NCBI GenBank assembly: GCA_902787415.1
Contig: CADAGG010000086.1
Location: 1 to 7,906, forward strand
Length of the DNA stretch: 7,906 nt
Direction: 5' to 3'
Source of the DNA: a methanogenic archaeon
GTDB lineage: Archaea > Thermoplasmatota > Thermoplasmata > Methanomassiliicoccales > Methanomethylophilaceae
In this document: positions 5,430 to 7,906 of the stretch, one piece after another
Position numbering within the stretch: the stretch's first letter is position 1
How the letters are laid out: each line of letters opens with the position of its first letter
The notes under the pieces: model-generated
Told to the model about the DNA's origin: nothing
The model's input: only the letters and a program-made list of their open reading frames with translations
Database searches by the model: none
Translations under genes and position numbers: made by a program

Positions 5430-5966
5430 TTGGACAGGATCTCCTACCTGACCGAGGCCTGCAGGAAGGCCCTGTCAGGGATCTCCGAGAAGGACTGCGC
5501 CGGGCTGACGGACCGTATCCTGTCGGCCAAGAGCGTTTTCATATTCGGAGTGGGCCGTTCGGGCCTCGTGGGGCAGACATTCTCCATCCGCCTGGTGCAG
5601 CTGGGTCTGCAGGTATCCTTCGTCGGGGAGATGACCACCCCCATCATCAAGAAGGACGATCTCCTCATCCTGATCTCCAACACCGGGAAGACCATGTCGG
5701 TGGTCACCACCGCCAAGATCGCCAGGCGCATCGGCACCCACGTCGTTTCCATAACCTCGGACGCCAACAGCAACCTCGCCAAGAACTCGGACAGCGTCAT
5801 CCTCGTGAAACCCGACGAGAACGAGGAGGCAGGGGAGTTGGCCCCGCTGGGAACCGTCTTCGAGGACGCCACGTTGCTTTTCTTCGACGCCCTGGTGCCC
5901 GGACTCATGAAGCGTCTGGGTCTCACCGAGAAGGATATGCGCAACAACCACGCGATCTGGGTCTGA
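5430..5966 (+). CDS. hxlB: 6-phospho-3-hexuloisomerase (SIS domain)
   Basis: PHI interconverts D-arabino-hex-3-ulose 6-phosphate and fructose 6-phosphate. In archaea it works with hexulose-phosphate synthase to make ribulose 5-phosphate and formaldehyde, supplying pentoses where the oxidative pentose pathway is absent. The 178 residues form one SIS domain: FGVGRSGLVGQ (39-49), FVGEMTTPII (64-73), LISNTGKT (81-88) binding the sugar phosphate, and LGTVFEDATLLFFDAL (140-155) with Glu145 in the catalytic-Glu region. The C-terminus MRNNHAIWV has the family's terminal His. Length and motifs match methanogen PHI closely. The start is TTG at 5430; no in-frame ATG lies near, and GTGATC (5422-5427) overlaps the upstream stop. 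No synthase partner (hxlA/fae-hps) is in the window. Its stop abuts the stop of the convergent JAB-like gene. Confidence 0.92.
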   Translation: MDRISYLTEACRKALSGISEKDCAGLTDRILSAKSVFIFGVGRSGLVGQTFSIRLVQLGLQVSFVGEMTTPIIKKDDLLILISNTGKTMSVVTTAKIARRIGTHVVSITSDANSNLAKNSDSVILVKPDENEEAGELAPLGTVFEDATLLFFDALVPGLMKRLGLTEKDMRNNHAIWV

Positions 5967-6371
5967 TCAGAGATTCTCGACCATCGCGGAGGGCACCTTG
6001 CGGGCCGCCCCGTTCTCTACCGAGTACATGGCCATCGAACCCTGTGCGTAATCCACCGCTATGGCGTATACGCGGATGTAACCGAAAAGCGAGACCATGC
6101 GGGAGATGTCGTTCTGATCGATGTCGCAGGATTCGGAGGATTTGAACCATCCGACCGCGTCCGCGGTGCGCGACATATCCTGCGTGACACCGCTGATGAT
6201 GACGTACTGCCCCAGGTCGTCCCGGTACCTGCGGCCCAGGAGCAGGCCCTCGGCATAGCCCTCCTCGGAGAATACGTCGTCCGAGAGGTCCGCCAGGTAC
6301 TGCGCGACGCTCTCCCCGAAGAAGAGCTCCGCACCCGGCACCGTACGCCTGTTTCCGTCTGTCTGGGTCAT
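5967..6371 (-). CDS. JAB/MPN-like domain protein lacking JAMM zinc ligands
   Basis: JAB/MPN (JAMM) domains are metalloproteases that remove ubiquitin-like proteins; inactive MPN versions act as scaffolds or binders. The 134 residues follow the fold: YAEGLLLG (39-46) with Glu41 in the catalytic-Glu position, a QYVIISGVTQD strand (55-65), VGWFKSSESCDIDQNDI (73-89), which aligns with the usual VGWYHSHPxxxxxSxxDI, then VYAIAVDYAQGSMAMYSV (101-118) like the final strands of the domain. Lys77 and Ser79 stand where the two metal-binding histidines should be, so it should not bind zinc as a protease; Asp88 is kept. It starts 4 bases after the E2-like gene stop, in the same direction, so the two are coupled. 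The assignment is from pattern recognition and rests on the overall match plus the E2 neighbour. Its stop is directly adjacent to the hxlB stop. Confidence 0.6.
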   Translation of the reverse strand: MTQTDGNRRTVPGAELFFGESVAQYLADLSDDVFSEEGYAEGLLLGRRYRDDLGQYVIISGVTQDMSRTADAVGWFKSSESCDIDQNDISRMVSLFGYIRVYAIAVDYAQGSMAMYSVENGAARKVPSAMVENL

Positions 6372-6375
6372 CCTT

Positions 6376-6858
6376 TCACATGTTCCCGAGGAACCATTCC
6401 GCGGCCTTGGCGCAGGTAGGTGTCCTCAGGGGGTCATGCGGGTTTGGATTATTAATCAAATCGATGAGCGAGCGGACGAACGACAGCAGATCCGAATCGA
6501 AGGTCCAGTGGTCGAGGGCCATCACGCACACCAGCCCTCCCTCGGAGGGAGACATGATGTTCGGGTGGAAGATGGGGGATTCCCACCTGACCTTGGGACG
6601 CTCGTAGGGGAAGTCCTCCCCCGTGATGAGCGTGAACTCCTGCTCCGGGGCCCTCTCGCCCGGGGCCGAATAACCTCCGGTGCCGCTGACGGCGAGGCGT
6701 TCGACGAGCGCATGGGCGAGGGGGACGCTCGTCGCTTTCGCCCGCTCGAAATCGACGACGCACGGCTCCTGCGGCGAGAGGATCGCGACGTCCGCGACAT
6801 GGACGCCGCGGGTGAGCATGTAGGCGAGCCGCTCGAAGTATTTGAGCGTCGTTCCCAT
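6376..6858 (-). CDS. Ubiquitin-conjugating enzyme E2-like protein, N-terminus replaced by foreign sequence
   Basis: E2 enzymes carry a ubiquitin-like protein as a cysteine thioester from E1 to target. Counting from ATG 6858, residues from about 57 show the UBC fold: VSGTGGYSAPG (57-67), FTLITGEDFPYERPKVRW (75-92) like the YPxxPPxVxF strand, SPIFHPNI (94-101) with the HPN triad (6559-6567), GGLVC with candidate active-site Cys111 (6526-6528), Trp118, then NNPNPHDPL (136-144) and AAEWF near the end. HPN-to-Cys spacing is 11 rather than the usual 8, so a short insertion is present. Residues 1 to about 56 (KYFERLAYML, HVADVAIL) are instead glycoside hydrolase sequence continuing in frame, so the true E2 start and first helix are missing; the ATG at 6858 is internal to the foreign part. 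The JAB-like gene follows 4 bases later. Homology of the C-terminal part to E2 is strong by eye. Confidence 0.8.
   Translation of the reverse strand: MGTTLKYFERLAYMLTRGVHVADVAILSPQEPCVVDFERAKATSVPLAHALVERLAVSGTGGYSAPGERAPEQEFTLITGEDFPYERPKVRWESPIFHPNIMSPSEGGLVCVMALDHWTFDSDLLSFVRSLIDLINNPNPHDPLRTPTCAKAAEWFLGNM
6680..6710. other. Probable chimeric join between archaeal and glycoside hydrolase sequence
   Basis: Left of about 6690 the - strand encodes an E2 domain with AGG-containing archaeal-style codon use. Right of it the same frame encodes a GH106-like protein ending at VERLA, with GCG/CGC-rich codons. Neither protein is complete at the join: the E2 lacks its first helix and the hydrolase its C-terminal part. 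The exact base cannot be fixed; it probably lies within about 20 bases of 6690. Confidence 0.65.
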
Positions 6859-6939
6859 CAGCGCCCAGTAGGGCTGGTGGAAGTGGTAGCAGGGCGGCGC
6901 CCATTCCCACCAGCCTCCATGTGTGGAATAGTAAAGTCA
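6691..6939 (-). pseudogene. GH106-like remnant between the in-frame TGA and the E2 join
   Basis: After the TGA at 6939-6937 the frame goes on as LYYSTHGGWWEWAPP, CYHFHQPYW, KYFERLAYMLTRG and HVADVAIL, the well-conserved string seen in GH106-type rhamnosidase-like enzymes downstream of the EGYHSxGW motif. In relatives about eight to ten residues normally separate HNFV from LYYST; here only TGA does, so a small deletion or a second join lies at 6937. The first 20 or so codons use more A/T at third positions (CTT, TAT, ACA, CAT, GGA, GAA) than the hydrolase part to the right, supporting a mosaic. The remnant ends where E2 sequence begins near 6690. Confidence 0.6.
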
Positions 6940-7906
6940 GACGAAGTTGTGGGCCGTCGCGTCGAAGATGGAGGCCGTGTTCGCCTGCCAGCCCTGCGAA
7001 TGGTAGCCCTCGAGCCAGACGCGCGGGCGGCGGTAGAGGTGGGCGATCGACGAGCCCATTTTGCACTTGACGGGGTCGGCCTTGCCGCCGGGGGTGTCGA
7101 AGCCCGGGGCCGTGTACCAGCGCATGGAGCGCATGTAGTCGCCGAACTCGATGGGGTTCCGGCCGCGCGTCGCCGGGTCGCAGGCGTAGATTTTGCCGCG
7201 CGAGGCGTGGAAGTCGTAGATGGGCTTGAAATAGCGCTCCTCGGTGAGCGCGACCATCACGTCGTTGTAGTCGAGGCGGACGCGCGCGACGTCGTCCGTG
7301 ACCTTGTCCGCGAAGAGGAGCGGCAGCTCGGGCACGATGTCGTAGCCCTTGCGCTTCCGGAACTCGTCGGGGAAGTCGTCGCTCCAGACGTAGGCGTTGC
7401 CGGAGAGGCGCAGCTCGTCCTGGAAGAAGTAGTTGAGCGCCCCGCGCGCGGATTCCGGCACCCGCTCCCAGAAGGGCTTGAAGAAGCGTTCGATGACGCG
7501 CCTCGCCGACTCGGGATTGAGCGGGTCGAGGGTGCCGTCGCGGACGACGGGGACGACTTTGCCGTCCCGGAGTTCGAGCACGCGTCCGCGCGTCTCGTCC
7601 GTCTCGATGCCGAGGTGGCGGTAGAGGTTGTCGCAGCCGGGCCAGTCCAGCGTGTAGCCCGAAAGGCCGATGCCCATGCCGAGGCGCGCGGACTCCTCGG
7701 CGGCGAAGGCGAAGACGTCCCACCACTCGTCGGAGAAGATTGGCGGCTCGACGGGCACCGTGGCCCAGCCGTGCGTCATGAGGTGGGCGTAGTTGACCTG
7801 GGTGCCGGAGACGCCCTTCGCGCGGACGAGCACCGCGCCCGGGCCGATCGGCCCGGTCTTGTCCGGGTCCGTGCGACCGAACACCGCCACGACGGGCGTC
7901 CCGGCG
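6937..7906 (-). CDS. Glycoside hydrolase, GH106 (alpha-L-rhamnosidase)-like, partial
   Basis: The frame is open from the window end, so the N-terminus lies outside, and it stops at TGA 6939-6937. About 322 residues show features of the Glyco_hydro_106/rhamnosidase-like group: FSDEWWDVFAFAAEESARLG near the start of the fragment, GIGLSGYTLDWPG, a FFQDELRLSG acidic motif, FPDEFRKRKGYD, and RRPRVWLEGYHSQGWQANT close to the end. Such enzymes release rhamnose or similar sugars from plant polysaccharides and are plentiful in gut Bacteroidota, Verrucomicrobiota and Lentisphaerota. The third-position GC is almost saturated (GCG, CGC, CTC, GTC), unlike the archaeal genes at the left. The conserved sequence continues after the TGA, so the gene is interrupted. 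Catalytic residues cannot be assigned with confidence, nor the exact substrate. Confidence 0.72.
   Translation of the reverse strand, partial: AGTPVVAVFGRTDPDKTGPIGPGAVLVRAKGVSGTQVNYAHLMTHGWATVPVEPPIFSDEWWDVFAFAAEESARLGMGIGLSGYTLDWPGCDNLYRHLGIETDETRGRVLELRDGKVVPVVRDGTLDPLNPESARRVIERFFKPFWERVPESARGALNYFFQDELRLSGNAYVWSDDFPDEFRKRKGYDIVPELPLLFADKVTDDVARVRLDYNDVMVALTEERYFKPIYDFHASRGKIYACDPATRGRNPIEFGDYMRSMRWYTAPGFDTPGGKADPVKCKMGSSIAHLYRRPRVWLEGYHSQGWQANTASIFDATAHNFV

Noticed and set aside
6937..6939. TGA read as selenocysteine or tryptophan
   Set aside because: The expected sequence has several extra residues here rather than a single Sec or Trp, and no obvious selenocysteine insertion hairpin was seen; a deletion or join is simpler.
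6452..7726. A 424-codon open frame on the - strand, longer than the glycoside hydrolase frame
   Set aside because: It is Arg/Pro/Gly-rich with no recognisable motif, overlaps both the hydrolase and the E2 in another frame, and crosses the foreign join; a typical shadow in GC-rich DNA.
6376..7906. A genuine glycoside hydrolase-E2 fusion protein
   Set aside because: Both domains are truncated at the meeting point, a TGA interrupts the hydrolase, and codon use shifts there. A chimeric join explains this better.
1..7906. CRISPR array, transposase or phage genes
   Set aside because: No regularly spaced repeats and no transposase, integrase or capsid-like reading frames were found.

Overview
The window looks like a fragment of a methanogenic archaeon, most likely Methanomassiliicoccales or a close Thermoplasmata relative from an animal-gut or similar anaerobic community. 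The evidence is a KEOPS kinase gene (bud32), an archaeal eL18-uL13-uS9-RpoN operon, TATA-box promoters, GGTGA-type ribosome binding sites, tRNA genes encoding CCA, and a 6-phospho-3-hexuloisomerase. Roughly bases 6690-7906 are different: very GC-rich in third codon positions, and encoding a fragment of a bacterial glycoside hydrolase (GH106-like). This block is best read as a chimeric contig join or contaminating DNA.

Layout. Bases 1-90 are the 3' end of an unidentified gene, followed by a 9-bp hairpin. bud32 and an XTP/dITP pyrophosphatase gene (rdgB-like) overlap by ATGA on the + strand, then comes tRNA-Pro(TGG). On the - strand lie a nitroreductase and, overlapping its start, a frameshifted small membrane protein gene faintly like the VIT1/CCC1 group. 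Further right, also on the - strand, are tRNA-Pro(GGG) and the rpl18e-rpl13-rps9-rpoN operon. A divergent promoter region (about 4175-4330) separates this operon from a + strand pair: a TIM-barrel protein of the endonuclease IV/xylose-isomerase fold and 6-phospho-3-hexuloisomerase.

The most interesting part is at 5967-6690 on the - strand. A ubiquitin-conjugating (E2/UBC) fold protein, with HPN motif, candidate active-site cysteine and the downstream Trp and NPNPxDPL landmarks, is followed 4 bases later by a protein shaped like a JAB/MPN domain. The JAB-like protein keeps the early Glu and the GW strand but has lost the metal-binding histidines of the JAMM motif. An E2 beside a pseudo-JAB suggests a ubiquitin-like conjugation or recognition module in a methanogen. 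Its upstream part (E2 N-terminus, and any E1, ubiquitin-like protein or RING partner) is missing because the glycoside hydrolase sequence joins in the same reading frame near 6690.

The glycoside hydrolase fragment also carries an in-frame TGA at 6937-6939, where about eight to ten residues of the usual sequence seem to be missing, so that block may itself be a mosaic. No stretch over 300 bases lacks a gene. No CRISPR array, insertion sequence or rRNA was seen.
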